A stretch of 64,000 bases of DNA from assembly GCF_011074795.1 (NCBI RefSeq), contig NZ_JAAMPF010000029.1:1-64000 (forward strand), read 5' to 3'. How positions within the stretch are numbered: the first letter of the stretch is position 1; every line of letters begins with the position of its first letter. This document shows positions 47,025 through 57,116 of the stretch, one piece after another. The stretch is from Marinobacter salicampi. GTDB taxonomy: Bacteria > Pseudomonadota > Gammaproteobacteria > Pseudomonadales > Oleiphilaceae. Both the position numbers and the translations under genes were made by a program. The notes beneath the pieces are model-generated. The model saw nothing but the letters and a program-made list of their open reading frames with translations, was not told the origin of the DNA and did no database searches.

Positions 47025-48256
47025 TGGTGTCCCGCATAGCCCAATGTCTGATCCTGGGTGTCCTTCTTTTCATTCCGGTGGCCCATGCCGAGTTACCCGG
47101 AAATTTTACCGAGCGTGAGCACCGCATTCTCAAGTCTTTGAGTCTAGCTGCCTTGGGCCCAGTGCCCCCAAGCCCTTCCAATCGAGTCGCCGATGACGAT
47201 CGGGCGGTGAACATGGGCCGGGCATTGTTTTTCGACAAGAACCTTAGTGTTGACGGATCGCTGTCCTGCGCTACCTGTCATCAGCCAGAGAAAGCCTTCA
47301 CCGACGGCAAACCACTGGCCGAAGGCATTGACCGCACGGGACGCAATACTCCCACCCTTTATGGTGCGGCCTATCTTGACTGGCTGTACTGGGATGGCCG
47401 GCGTGACACCCTATGGTCCCAGGCTCTGATACCGTTCGAAGCGCCGAGCGAGATGGGCTCCAGCCGGGTTGGGGTAGTGCGTCGGGTCTTGTCCGACCCT
47501 GATTACCAAGAAAATTACCGCTCACTCTTCGGGACGCCTCCTGAATTTGACTGGGAGAGTTTGCCCGACCATGCGGCCCCCATCGGGGACACCGTTATGC
47601 AGAATGCCTGGCACCGCCTCCGGCGAGGGGAACAGCGAGCCATCAATACCGTGTTCGCCAACATAGGTAAGGCACTGGACGCGTTCCAGCGCACCCTTGC
47701 ACCGCCGGAGACCCGGTTCGACCGGTTTGTCTCAGCCCTAAACACGGAGACTACGGCACCGATTGCTGTGTTGGCGACTGACCAAGAGTTGCGAGGCATG
47801 AAGTTATATATGGACGATCAACGCACTCAATGCCTCCGTTGCCATAACGGACCCATGTTCAGCAATGGCGGGTTTCACAATATCGGTACGGGCAAGTTCT
47901 CGGGGGAGGGCATGGACTTCGGCCGTGTGTTTGGCCTCCAGGCGGTGCTGATGGATGAATTCAACTGCCTGGGCATCTACAGCGATGCCGAACCCGATCA
48001 ATGTGAAGCGCTCGGGCATGTGTCGCAAGATCCTCATCAGGCTCTACACGGCGCTTTCAAGACGCCCAGCTTACGCTATCTCGAGAAATCCAAACCCTAT
48101 TTCCATGATGGGCGATTTTCCTCCCTTGAAGAAGTTATCCGTTTCTATCAGACCCCCCCTGATCAGGGGCGCAACAGGATTCACGAGTTACAGGCTATGG
48201 ACCTGAACACGGAAGAAATAGTGGCATTGGTTGCTTTTCTGAAAATGCTGAATTAG
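47024..48256 (+). CDS. Di-haem cytochrome c peroxidase / MauG family protein
   Basis: A 410-residue periplasmic di-haem c protein with signal peptide (cleavage near AHAELP). Haem motifs are CATCH (82-86) in the N-terminal domain and CLRCH (270-274) in the C-terminal domain. FTDGK, RNTPTLYG and YFHDGRFSSLEEVI are family landmarks. Members either reduce H2O2 to water with electrons from small cytochromes or, like MauG, use high-valent haem to modify another protein. Its place in the copper radical oxidase operon gives both roles meaning: disposing of H2O2 made by the oxidase, or helping to form its Tyr-Cys cofactor. Which applies cannot be decided from sequence. Confidence 0.92.
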   Translation: MVSRIAQCLILGVLLFIPVAHAELPGNFTEREHRILKSLSLAALGPVPPSPSNRVADDDRAVNMGRALFFDKNLSVDGSLSCATCHQPEKAFTDGKPLAEGIDRTGRNTPTLYGAAYLDWLYWDGRRDTLWSQALIPFEAPSEMGSSRVGVVRRVLSDPDYQENYRSLFGTPPEFDWESLPDHAAPIGDTVMQNAWHRLRRGEQRAINTVFANIGKALDAFQRTLAPPETRFDRFVSALNTETTAPIAVLATDQELRGMKLYMDDQRTQCLRCHNGPMFSNGGFHNIGTGKFSGEGMDFGRVFGLQAVLMDEFNCLGIYSDAEPDQCEALGHVSQDPHQALHGAFKTPSLRYLEKSKPYFHDGRFSSLEEVIRFYQTPPDQGRNRIHELQAMDLNTEEIVALVAFLKMLN

Positions 48257-48482
48257 CAGAGGAGGCTCTGAACACAATGGCAATTTGATCACCTGAGTTA
48301 CGGACAAATCAGACCTTTCCGTAGCATGGGCAGTCTGTTGGCGACATCGGGGGAGGCACGAGTAGAGGCGAATTCTGCATGACCCAACCGGGCTATAGCA
48401 TATGTATCGCTCTGGTCCTAAGGTGGATATCACACTTGCGCCAAGGGACGGCAGAGAGCGTCTTTCTGAGAATAAAGGACTT

Positions 48483-50291
48483 ATGCTGCATACCCTAAAA
48501 GAAATCTATTTCCTTCTCACCGCCGAGCAGCGTAAGAAACTCCTTCGCCTGCAGGCGCTCGTCGTGTTGATGGCTTTCGCCGAAATTGCTGGAGTGGTTT
48601 CAATCGGCCCATTCATGGCGTTGGTAGGGGATATGAGCCAGCTTCAGGGAGAAGGGCGCTTTGCCGAGCTCTACCGCGCCAGCGGCGTCGGCTCGCCGGA
48701 CCAGTTTCTGTTCTGGCTAGGCGTTAGCGTCCTGGCTCTACTTACCGCAGCAGCTCTAGTGTCCATGTACACTATTTATCGATTATCCATGTATGGCGAA
48801 CGGGTGGGCGCAGAGCTTAGTAATCGGTTGTTTCATTATTATATGTGTCAGTCCTGGTTGTTCCACGCCAGTGGCAGCAGCAGCCATTTGACGAAACAGA
48901 TTGCTGTGGAGTGCTCGCGGGTGACGGGGGGAATCGTCAATCCACTGATGTTGATGAATGCCAAACTAGTAATGGCGGGGTTCATGGCAGTAACAATATT
49001 TGTCTATGATCCCCTTGTAGCAACCGCCGGGCTGCTCATCTTTTCCAGCGCTTACTTCGGGCTCTATCGTACCGTTCGTAATCGTCTAAGAGCTAATGGA
49101 AAGATAATAAGCCAAACACAATATATGCGATTCAAGTTGATGCACGAAGGCTTTGGCGGAATTAAAGATACAATCCTGCTGGGCCGACAATTGCTGTTCA
49201 CAGAACGTTTTGATGCCGTTACCCTGAAGTTCGCCCGCGCCCAAGGTGCCAGCAAAGCCATGAGCCAGGTGCCTCGCTATGCCATGGAGCTGGTGGCATT
49301 CAGCAGTATTATCTTCCTGGTGCTTTATCTGTTGAGCGCCCATCGCGGAAATGTCGGTACCATCCTGCCTATACTTTCAGTATATGCGTTGGCGGGATTC
49401 AAGCTGCTCCCGGCCTTTCAGCAAATTTATCAGAGCGTTTCCGTAATTCGAGGCAATTTAGCAGCCTTTGAGGTGTTGCGGGACGATCTCTATTCCAGCG
49501 CCGAGAACCCCCACGAATTACGCATGCAAGAGCGTACGGTACGTGATGTATATTTAAGACTCTCTGAATCCATTCAGCTGGAAAACGTCACATTTACCTA
49601 TCCCGGCAAAGAAGAGCCGGCAATCAAGGGCCTGAGCCTGACAATTCCAGCGAATAGCGTGATCGGACTGGTAGGATCCTCTGGCTCGGGAAAATCCACG
49701 GCGATTGATTTATTACTTGGGTTGATCAAGCCCGACAGCGGACAACTGTTGATTGACGGTCGAAAACTTACGCCAGACAACCTCCGCGCCTGGCAGAACA
49801 GTTTAGGCTTCGTCCCTCAAGCAATATTTCTGGCAGACAGCAGTATCCGCGAGAATATCGCCTTCGGTTTGCCGCGGGCAGCTATTGATGAAGAAAAAGT
49901 TAGGCGGGCTGTCAGGTTGGCCCACTTAGAGGAGTTGATAAACGAATTGCCCGCCGGGCTGGAAACCTGGGTAGGCGAGCGCGGCGTGAAGCTCTCCGGC
50001 GGTCAGCGCCAACGTATCGGCATTGCTCGTGCACTTTATCATGACGCCGACGTTCTGGTTCTGGATGAGGCCACTAGTGCCCTGGACGGGATCACTGAAA
50101 AGCTGATTATGGATGCCATCCACGACTTTTCCGGAAGGAAGACCATTATCATTATTGCTCATCGTCTTGCGACAGTAAGGCAATGTGACTGTATTTATCT
50201 GATGTCTGAAGGGAAGATAGTGGATCGGGGGCGTTACGACGCTTTAGTTTGTCAAAGCAGTATTTTCAAGCGAATGGTTGAGCATAGCTGA
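48483..50291 (+). CDS. MsbA-like ABC exporter, fused permease and ATPase
   Basis: A 602-residue half-transporter with an N-terminal six-helix membrane domain (residues about 20-320) and a C-terminal ATPase. The ATPase has Walker A GLVGSSGSGKST (about residue 395), a Q-loop in GFVPQAIFLADSS, signature LSGGQRQRIGIARAL and Walker B VLVLDEATSALD. It works as a homodimer in the inner membrane, and the EPS neighbours suggest a lipid-linked sugar or glycolipid as cargo. The ATG at 48483 has AAAGGA upstream; an earlier in-frame ATG at 48402 has no clear site. With no Wzx flippase in the window, it may supply that function, or export an unrelated lipid. Confidence 0.88.
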   Translation: MLHTLKEIYFLLTAEQRKKLLRLQALVVLMAFAEIAGVVSIGPFMALVGDMSQLQGEGRFAELYRASGVGSPDQFLFWLGVSVLALLTAAALVSMYTIYRLSMYGERVGAELSNRLFHYYMCQSWLFHASGSSSHLTKQIAVECSRVTGGIVNPLMLMNAKLVMAGFMAVTIFVYDPLVATAGLLIFSSAYFGLYRTVRNRLRANGKIISQTQYMRFKLMHEGFGGIKDTILLGRQLLFTERFDAVTLKFARAQGASKAMSQVPRYAMELVAFSSIIFLVLYLLSAHRGNVGTILPILSVYALAGFKLLPAFQQIYQSVSVIRGNLAAFEVLRDDLYSSAENPHELRMQERTVRDVYLRLSESIQLENVTFTYPGKEEPAIKGLSLTIPANSVIGLVGSSGSGKSTAIDLLLGLIKPDSGQLLIDGRKLTPDNLRAWQNSLGFVPQAIFLADSSIRENIAFGLPRAAIDEEKVRRAVRLAHLEELINELPAGLETWVGERGVKLSGGQRQRIGIARALYHDADVLVLDEATSALDGITEKLIMDAIHDFSGRKTIIIIAHRLATVRQCDCIYLMSEGKIVDRGRYDALVCQSSIFKRMVEHS

Positions 50292-50348
50292 ACCAAAGAC
50301 AGCACACCCTGCTTGGGCGTCTGTCTGTCCCGAGAGGCAAGGTCGGGG

Positions 50349-51134
50349 TCAACCGTGGGGCACCACAACATATATCGTACCCTTCGTTCGTGCCTGCGCT
50401 TCTGCGCAGGTTCGCCGCCACAGACGCCGGAGTACAGTTTCGGACCTTGGCCCTGAGTTTTTCGAGACAGGCTCGATCGAGGCTTTGATCCAGTTTAGCG
50501 CCGCGGCCGGGGATGCAACACTGCCTTCGACCCGCTTGCCTTGTATTGCCGGGGCCGGAAGCATCTGATAAACGGTCAGGTCGGCAAACACTGAGAGAGT
50601 ATCATTGAAGAGCACCTCGTCAATTGGCGTGCTACCGCTCTCTGTTTGAATCAAGAGCCGGCGAGCCGCTGCGGCGGAGACCACGTACGCGCCAGAGCCG
50701 ACATGCCTGGAGCGCAACCGCCGTAGGCTGCGCCCGCCTATGATCTTGATAGTGGTCCGGTCGAGATGGGCACGGGTACCGAAAGTTTCGAGCTTTACAA
50801 CGTCGGCATCTTGCGGGATCCAGGCATCATGAAGGTAAGTGGCGATTCCGTTCGCCAGAAACATGTCGTCTTCGAAGATCATCGCATAGTGATCGCCACT
50901 ATCGAGCAGTCGCTGCCAAATCTTGCGGTGGCTTTGAAGACACGCATAGGCACCCGAACTCATTCTGCAGCCAGTCCACATCGGTGCCAGAGCTCGTGCT
51001 GCGGCGCTAATACCCGGGTCCTTGCCATCGACTGCTGAGATGCGCTCGAAAACCATGCCAAGCCGTCCGAACAGATCGGTGACGTATTCCAGTCGATCGG
51101 GACGGCTATCGAGATTGATGCAATACGCTTTCAT
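50349..51134 (-). CDS. Glycosyltransferase family 25
   Basis: A 261-residue cytoplasmic glycosyltransferase of the GT25 family known from lipooligosaccharide synthesis. Motifs are the N-terminal AYCINLDSRPDRLEYV, the helix GAYACLQSHRKIWQ, the metal-binding acidic motif IFEDDMFL, and SGAYVVSAAAARRLL. GT25 enzymes often add galactose, but the donor here is not predictable. It is convergent with the ABC exporter and divergent from the GT1-type gene. AAAGGTC precedes the ATG. Confidence 0.85.
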   Translation of the reverse strand: MKAYCINLDSRPDRLEYVTDLFGRLGMVFERISAVDGKDPGISAAARALAPMWTGCRMSSGAYACLQSHRKIWQRLLDSGDHYAMIFEDDMFLANGIATYLHDAWIPQDADVVKLETFGTRAHLDRTTIKIIGGRSLRRLRSRHVGSGAYVVSAAAARRLLIQTESGSTPIDEVLFNDTLSVFADLTVYQMLPAPAIQGKRVEGSVASPAAALNWIKASIEPVSKNSGPRSETVLRRLWRRTCAEAQARTKGTIYVVVPHG

Positions 51135-51391
51135 GAATTCGACCTTTTACGGGTGTCCGCACATTGAGCCTGATGCCATCAGGCCGTTAAAACTTTATGA
51201 CAGGCAAGACCGAGGGTGTATTAGGACAACTGAATGCTTTTGTCTGGCCGAAATCAGGTCGTACTCGCAGCAAGGCCAGGCTCGAATATGGTAACGGTTT
51301 CCTGTTTTTGAATAACTAGCCCCATTGAGCCATCTATAATAATTGTAGATTCGTAATAAGGTAGGTAAATAGAGAAAATATAGAGGCGCGT
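51135..51391. promoter_or_regulatory. Divergent region between two glycosyltransferase genes
   Basis: The right half of these 257 bases is AT-rich, with ATAATAATTG-like stretches suited to promoters. No specific site was identified and no gene is visible. Confidence 0.3.
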
Positions 51392-52744
51392 ATGAAATTA
51401 GCAATAGTGTGTCTCATACCTGATTTTGGCCACCTCATACCTCTAATACGGATTGCGAAAGAAGCCATTAAGGATGGCCACGAGATACGTTTTTTTGTCC
51501 CCGATGAGGCGGAACCGATTATCAATAAAAAGGAGTTTTGTTCGTACTTCTTTGGTTCCGTGACCCCAGAGCACGGCCAAAAATCATTAAGGCGATTGTT
51601 CGACGCGCCCCCCCTCGCAAACAGGCTAATCCTGCGCTATCTGTTTGACTATGACTATCTTGTCCCATTGAAAATAAATGTGCTTTCCCGGCTAGACGAA
51701 GTCAGATCGGCGGTAAAGTTTTTTGGCCCGGATTTAGTGATAGGAGATGCTACCCTTTCATTCAAGGAGGCTATGTACACAATTGCAGCAGACTGTGGAG
51801 TTCCGGTCGTACTTCATCACGCTCCCGGCACAAACCAGAGGCCTCGCCGAATCCGCGTGGCAGGCAAACGGTATTCCATTAGAAAACTGGTATATGATTT
51901 TTGCTCTAATATCCTGATCTCTGTGGAGTCCAGGTCAACCAGACTGTTCGCAAAAGCTGAATGGGAACGTAGAAAGGAGCGAAGCCTTATCGTAGAGGGG
52001 TACAAGGCTCAATTTGCGCAATTAAAAGAATCTCGACCCGGTACAAAGCTACTTTACATAACAACCGGGTTGGCAGCTCTGGAAACCAAATACCTCGGCA
52101 ATTTGATAGAGGTACCCCCGGACAGGATACTTTTGGGTCCGCTACCCCCAGTCTCGGACTCGGAAATTTCGTCAGAGTTGAACAGTTGGCTTGAGCTCGC
52201 AGGGGGAAGACCCGTCATTTTTGTCTGTTTTGGCACACTGGCATCCTTTTCCCGCAAAGCGATAGACGCGATAGTTGAGGCAGCTACCGAGCTTGACGTC
52301 AGATTATTATGGGCATCCAAGAACAACCCCCTTCAGGACGTTCGTCTGTCGAGTTCAGACATCAGGTGGGAGCCCTGGTTGCCTCAGCCAGCCATCCTGT
52401 CTCATCCGGCTGTAAGGGGTTTTCTTAGTCATGCAGGCGGCAGTTCGATACAGGAGGCGCTCTGGTTTGCACAGCCCCTGATATGCGTTCCTCAGATGTG
52501 GGATCAGCCATATAATGGCTGGGTTACAGAAAAACTTGGCTTTGGCGTTACCATAGATAAAACCGCTTTCACAAAAGAGCGGCTTGTCTATGCTCTCCAA
52601 AAGGTCATTTATAGTGATGAACTGAGGCAGAATGTAACCAATTTATCAGCTGAGGTGCGAGCTCAGAACGGCTCTGGAAGGATTAGGGCTCTGATCAGGG
52701 AAATCGGGGGCTCTGCTAAAAAAATAATTGAACCGACGTTATAA
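51392..52744 (+). CDS. GT1-family glycosyltransferase (UGT/MGT type)
   Basis: A 450-residue GT-B glycosyltransferase. The N-terminal acceptor domain begins LAIVCLIPDFGHLIPLIRIA. The C-terminal donor domain contains VIFVCFGTLASFSR and the nucleotide-sugar signature HAGGSSIQEALWFAQP followed by QMWDQPYNG, where the Asp-Gln pair contacts the sugar. Family members glycosylate small molecules, lipids or polysaccharide intermediates with UDP- or dTDP-sugars. dTDP-rhamnose made by the nearby rml operon is a possible donor. Base composition is lower in GC than the flanking rml genes. Confidence 0.82.
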   Translation: MKLAIVCLIPDFGHLIPLIRIAKEAIKDGHEIRFFVPDEAEPIINKKEFCSYFFGSVTPEHGQKSLRRLFDAPPLANRLILRYLFDYDYLVPLKINVLSRLDEVRSAVKFFGPDLVIGDATLSFKEAMYTIAADCGVPVVLHHAPGTNQRPRRIRVAGKRYSIRKLVYDFCSNILISVESRSTRLFAKAEWERRKERSLIVEGYKAQFAQLKESRPGTKLLYITTGLAALETKYLGNLIEVPPDRILLGPLPPVSDSEISSELNSWLELAGGRPVIFVCFGTLASFSRKAIDAIVEAATELDVRLLWASKNNPLQDVRLSSSDIRWEPWLPQPAILSHPAVRGFLSHAGGSSIQEALWFAQPLICVPQMWDQPYNGWVTEKLGFGVTIDKTAFTKERLVYALQKVIYSDELRQNVTNLSAEVRAQNGSGRIRALIREIGGSAKKIIEPTL

Positions 52745-52810
52745 AAGCGTTCGGGTAGGTAAACTCGGCAACAATCAGAAACTAGAGTAGGGTGGCTTAT
52801 AGTTACCACG

Positions 52811-53722
52811 CTATACTTTCTCTAATTCTGGCGCAGTGCACTTATTCACGAAATAGTGGATTATCTCGCTGTCTTTTTCATGGCTAAATTTTCTTGCAAA
52901 AAATTGGCCTGATCGTTCCAGGTTGGTTTTATCACTCAAGTCAAAAGTCTTTGGAGAACCTCTTTCGGGAATGGACCAATCGATATATTTTAGGTTATTG
53001 TCTGTTATTGCTTTTTCTCTATCAGATAGATGCATGTAGAGGGTAGGGTAGTAAACCTCAGCCGCATTTAGGCTATAGCTGAAAAATTGATCGTACCAAG
53101 GGTTTTCTTCAATATAATTCAGCGAATTTTGCAACAACCTGCCGCTAATAGTAAACCAATCTGATCCTCCCCAGAACTCAATGCCAGAAGGAAGAGTTTG
53201 GGTGGGCATGAGTCTTAACCCAAAGATTTTATTGTAGAATCTTTTTATCGTATTCATAGGATGGTCTTTATTATATTTCCTTCTGTAAAATTTTGGATAT
53301 TTATAAAGTATTCTATTGAAGCCTCCGCTTTTACCCCATGCCTTAAAAGGCATCCGTGATATGTCCATATAAATTTCAGTCTGGGCATTGTTCGCCAGAT
53401 AAGTGGTCAGCTGGTCGACAGGTCTGATTAGTAGATCCTGACCACTTAGCAAAGTCACATAATCATAACTGTGCCTGTCTGCTAAAATTTCTCTAAGTAA
53501 AGCGTTTATAGACTCTACGTGAGAAAAATCGCCCCATTCAACCGCTACCCGTTCATTTATAACCGTCACCCGGGGGTCATTCGTTATTCCATTAACAGGG
53601 ATGGAAGACTTTTGGTCTATATGTATAAATATGCGGCAGTTATCATTTTCCAGTATCTGGTTGATCAGTGCATTTAATAATTCTGGTTCCCTATGTGCGC
53701 ATATAGCAAAAGCAAGCTTCAT
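52811..53722 (-). CDS. GT14-like (core-2/I-branching type) glycosyltransferase
   Basis: A 303-residue glycosyltransferase resembling the GT14 family of beta-1,6-N-acetylglucosaminyl- or xylosyltransferases. It starts LAFAICAHREPELLNALI, continues IFIHIDQKSSIPV and YDYVTLLSGQDLLIRP, then the acceptor-site region FWGGSDWFTISGRLL and AAEVYYPTLYMHL. The ATG at 53722 has AAGGG upstream; an in-frame ATG at 53743 has none. The gene is strikingly AT-rich beside rmlB and uses many A/T-ending codons, a sign of recent transfer. Expected product: a branching or side-chain sugar on the exported polysaccharide. Confidence 0.82.
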   Translation of the reverse strand: MKLAFAICAHREPELLNALINQILENDNCRIFIHIDQKSSIPVNGITNDPRVTVINERVAVEWGDFSHVESINALLREILADRHSYDYVTLLSGQDLLIRPVDQLTTYLANNAQTEIYMDISRMPFKAWGKSGGFNRILYKYPKFYRRKYNKDHPMNTIKRFYNKIFGLRLMPTQTLPSGIEFWGGSDWFTISGRLLQNSLNYIEENPWYDQFFSYSLNAAEVYYPTLYMHLSDREKAITDNNLKYIDWSIPERGSPKTFDLSDKTNLERSGQFFARKFSHEKDSEIIHYFVNKCTAPELEKV

Positions 53723-54257
53723 GGGATCTAACCCTTTTTGCATTACCAGATGCAGTTTATTTTCCGATTGAATCGCGAGCTATAGCCCGAATGAGCCAGG
53801 CGCCGAATAGGTGATTTGTGACACACAAGGCGATGGGTAGTCAGATTAAAGCCAGCTCTCACTTTCTTCTCATGTTCAGCCGCTTATAGATGGGCGATTT
53901 ATCTCCCGGGACCAGCACACTAAGAAATCCAGTGTTGGGTTTTTGGCCTCCTATGTTTGTTTCTGCACGCTGCCTCTGAAGTGGTTTGGTTATCGAGCTG
54001 GTGGGAGAGAAAAGAAATTAGTCAGCTTTTCAAACCAATGCGTGGCTTGACCGGTAACAGGTCAGTTTAGCTCTAAGGGGCCATATCCTTTTAAACATGA
54101 CCCTGTCTAAACTTCAGGACGGTTTAGTTGCTGAGGTTGGGAAAAATTGTATGGAAATTAAGAGCAGCACAAACTTCCTGCTTAACTTGAGTAAAGCCAG
54201 TGTGGGCCTTTTCTCAGCACCATCACAGGTAGAGTCGCTAAATGGACTATTTCTGAA
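53723..54257. promoter_or_regulatory. Long region upstream of the rml operon
   Basis: These 535 bases hold no recognisable gene. They contain TTAGCTCTAAGGGGCCAT at 54067-54084, matching 16 of 18 bases with 38527-38544 upstream of the oxidase unit. The rml promoter must lie here. No JUMPstart element was recognised. The ribosome site before rmlB is weak. Confidence 0.45.
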
Positions 54258-55331
54258 ATGAAAATTTTGATCACAGGTGGTGCCGGCTTTATAGGGTCAG
54301 CAGTCGTCCGCCTAGCGCTCACTGAGGTCCGCAACACAATAGTCAATGTCGACAAACTTACCTATGCAGGCCATCTTGGGTCTATGGCGAAAGTCCATAA
54401 TAACCCACGCCATATATTTGAATGTATTGATATCTGCAACCGAAGCGCCCTTGATCGCATCTTCCACCAGTACCGACCTGATGCGGTCGTGCACCTGGCT
54501 GCCGAAACCCATGTCGATCGCTCCATAACAGGCCCGACCGCTTTCGTTGAGACCAATATTGTCGGGACGTTTACGCTGCTGGAAGCTGCCCGGGCGTACT
54601 GGTCCGGACTTGGTCCCAGGGCACGCTCAGATTTCAGATTCCATCACGTATCCACGGATGAAGTCTACGGAGATCTCCAGGCAGGTGAGGCGCCGTTTTC
54701 CGAAGAGACACCGTATGCTCCAAGCTCACCCTATTCGGCCTCGAAAGCTGCCAGCGATCATCTGGTTCGTGCCTGGCACCGAACCTATGGACTGCCTGTA
54801 TTAATAAGCAATTGCTCTAACAACTACGGCCCGTGTCAGTTTCCCGAAAAACTCATTCCTCTGATGATACTGAACGCCGTGCGAGGGAAAGAGCTGCCCC
54901 TCTACGGTAAAGGCGAGAACATTCGCGACTGGCTGTTCGTAGAAGACCATGCCCGTGCCCTGCGCCTGATATTGGCGAAAGGGGAGATCGGAAGAACCTA
55001 CAACGTGGGTGGTCAGAGCGAAAGAACCAATCTGGAAGTCGTGCAGATGATCTGCCGTTGTCTGGATAGGGCGTTTCCGTCCGACTCCGGACCTTATGAA
55101 CAATTGATCCGCTTCGTAACAGACCGCCCGGGGCACGATCTGCGATACGCCATTGATAACAGCCGTCTGACCAGAGAGTTGGGTTGGCAGCCGCTGGAAA
55201 CCTTTGAAACCGGCATCGAAAAAACCGTTCAGTGGTACCTCAACAATCCTGAATGGCTTAGCCACATAGAAGACGACAGAAAGTTATCCAGGCTAAAGGC
55301 ACTGCACATTACAGCAGTAAGCGAGGCGTGA
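54258..55331 (+). CDS. rfbB: dTDP-glucose 4,6-dehydratase
   Basis: The second step of dTDP-L-rhamnose synthesis: it makes dTDP-4-keto-6-deoxyglucose. The 357 residues form a short-chain dehydrogenase fold with the NAD-binding [20 protein letters not shown] with the catalytic Asp-Glu region, the YxxxK pair in [12 protein letters not shown], and [14 protein letters not shown]. It is the first gene of rfbB-rfbD-rfbA-rfbC (rmlBDAC), 4 bases from rfbD. Rhamnose is thus a likely component of the EPS or O-antigen. Confidence 0.96.
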   Translation: MKILITGGAGFIGSAVVRLALTEVRNTIVNVDKLTYAGHLGSMAKVHNNPRHIFECIDICNRSALDRIFHQYRPDAVVHLAAETHVDRSITGPTAFVETNIVGTFTLLEAARAYWSGLGPRARSDFRFHHVSTDEVYGDLQAGEAPFSEETPYAPSSPYSASKAASDHLVRAWHRTYGLPVLISNCSNNYGPCQFPEKLIPLMILNAVRGKELPLYGKGENIRDWLFVEDHARALRLILAKGEIGRTYNVGGQSERTNLEVVQMICRCLDRAFPSDSGPYEQLIRFVTDRPGHDLRYAIDNSRLTRELGWQPLETFETGIEKTVQWYLNNPEWLSHIEDDRKLSRLKALHITAVSEA

Positions 55332-55335
55332 CATC

Positions 55336-56235
55336 GTGAAACTGGTTCTGCTTGGCGCTGATGGACAATTAGGCTGGGACCTCAGGCGTGCCCTGGCGCC
55401 GCTGGGCCAGCTGCTGGCACTTAGCCGCACCATGGAGGGTGGCGATCTGAGCTGTATGACGGATATGGCCCGCACCATTCGTCAGTTCTATCCGGATGTC
55501 ATCGTTAATGCTGCGGCCTATACGGCTGTAGACCTTGCAGAATCCCAGCCTGAAGTAGCCCATGCGATTAACGGCCGCGCACCAGGGGAACTGGCAGAGA
55601 TTGCCTGCGGGCTCGGTGCGTGGCTCGTGCATTACTCAACAGACTATGTGTTTGACGGCAGCGGCAATACGCCCTGGCGTGAGACGGATGCGCCCCGTCC
55701 CCTGAATGTCTACGGCGAAAGCAAACTCGAAGGCGAACAGGCGATACGGGAATCCGGCTGCCGCCACTTGATCTTCCGGACGAGTTGGGTGTTCGGCAGG
55801 CGCGGTAATAATTTTATCAGGACTATACTGAGGCTCGCTGACGAACGTGACTTTATGCGCATCGTAGATGATCAGATTGGCGCACCGACAGGGGCGGCGT
55901 TATTGGCCGATGCCAGTGCCCATGCCATACGCACCGCCGCGCATCGTCCGGGCGTTAATGGCCTCTACAACCTGGCGGCCAGCGGTGAAACGTCCTGGTA
56001 TGACTATGCGCGTTTTATTATCGATATTGCCGAGAAGCAGGGTATTCGGCTCAAACTCAGCGCACGGGGAATCAGCCCTGTGACGACCGCGGAATACCCG
56101 ACGCCGGCGATTAGGCCATTGAACTCCCGCCTCGATACCCACCGATTCACTGAAACATTCGACCTGCGGCTGCCGCCCTGGGAGTCAGGTGTAGCCAGTA
56201 CAGTCACTGAACTTCTGGATGGTCGCTCATGCTGA
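55336..56235 (+). CDS. rfbD: dTDP-4-dehydrorhamnose reductase
   Basis: The last step of dTDP-L-rhamnose synthesis. The 299 residues show the nucleotide motif [20 protein letters not shown], the YxxxK pair in [10 protein letters not shown], and [13 protein letters not shown]. It starts with GTG 4 bases after the rfbB stop and has GAGG upstream. Its end overlaps rfbA by 7 bases. Confidence 0.95.
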   Translation: MKLVLLGADGQLGWDLRRALAPLGQLLALSRTMEGGDLSCMTDMARTIRQFYPDVIVNAAAYTAVDLAESQPEVAHAINGRAPGELAEIACGLGAWLVHYSTDYVFDGSGNTPWRETDAPRPLNVYGESKLEGEQAIRESGCRHLIFRTSWVFGRRGNNFIRTILRLADERDFMRIVDDQIGAPTGAALLADASAHAIRTAAHRPGVNGLYNLAASGETSWYDYARFIIDIAEKQGIRLKLSARGISPVTTAEYPTPAIRPLNSRLDTHRFTETFDLRLPPWESGVASTVTELLDGRSC

Positions 56236-57116
56236 CACGGAAAGGCATTATCCTCGCGGGGGGCTCCGGTACCCGGCTTTACCCGGCTACCCTGGCGGTA
56301 AGCAAACAACTGCTGCCGGTTTACGATAAGCCGATGATCTACCATCCGCTAAGCACCCTGATGCTGGCTGGCATCCGGGAGATCCTGATCATTTCAACGC
56401 CACAGGACCTGCCGAAGTTTCAGGCTCTGCTCGGGGACGGATCGAGCTGGGGGCTCAGCTTGAGTTACTGCGTTCAGCCAAATCCGGACGGGTTGGCCCA
56501 GGCGTATATTCTCGGGCGTCAGTTCGTGGGCAACCATCCCAGCGCCCTGGTGCTTGGCGACAATATATTCTATGGCCATGACCTGATCACGCTCCTGGGC
56601 CGGGCCGCTGCGCGGGAAGTGGGCGCGTCCGTATTTGCCTACCATGTTAAGGACCCGGAGCGTTATGGCGTGGTTGAATTCAACGCCCAGCGCCAGGCAC
56701 TGAATATCGAAGAGAAGCCCGCCAATCCAAAGAGTAATTACGCCATTACCGGTCTCTATTTCTATGACAACCAGGTCTGCGACCTAGCCGCGGAGATAAA
56801 GCCGAGCGCGAGGGGCGAGCTTGAAATAACTGAGGTCAACGCCTGGTACCTCAGGCAGAACCAGCTCAATGTCCAGGTGATGGGGCGGGGCTATGCATGG
56901 CTTGACACCGGTACCCACGATTCTCTCCTCGATGCCGGGCAGTTCATTGCGACGCTGGAGAAACGGCAAGGGCTCAAGGTCGCCTGTCCTGAGGAAATCG
57001 CCTATCGGGCGGGATGGATAAGCGCAGGAGATCTGGACGCGCTAGCGCAGCCCATGGTGAAAAATGGCTACGGTGAATACCTTCAGAAAGTGCTCCTTGA
57101 GGGTCTGTCAGAATGA
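56229..57116 (+). CDS. rfbA: Glucose-1-phosphate thymidylyltransferase
   Basis: The first step of dTDP-L-rhamnose synthesis, making dTDP-glucose from dTTP and glucose-1-phosphate. The 295 residues have [20 protein letters not shown], the substrate segment [17 protein letters not shown], and [15 protein letters not shown]. The enzyme competes with GlgC for glucose-1-phosphate, so surface polysaccharide and storage glucan draw on one pool. It overlaps rfbD by 7 bases and rfbC by 4 bases (ATGA). Confidence 0.96.
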   Translation: MLTRKGIILAGGSGTRLYPATLAVSKQLLPVYDKPMIYHPLSTLMLAGIREILIISTPQDLPKFQALLGDGSSWGLSLSYCVQPNPDGLAQAYILGRQFVGNHPSALVLGDNIFYGHDLITLLGRAAAREVGASVFAYHVKDPERYGVVEFNAQRQALNIEEKPANPKSNYAITGLYFYDNQVCDLAAEIKPSARGELEITEVNAWYLRQNQLNVQVMGRGYAWLDTGTHDSLLDAGQFIATLEKRQGLKVACPEEIAYRAGWISAGDLDALAQPMVKNGYGEYLQKVLLEGLSE

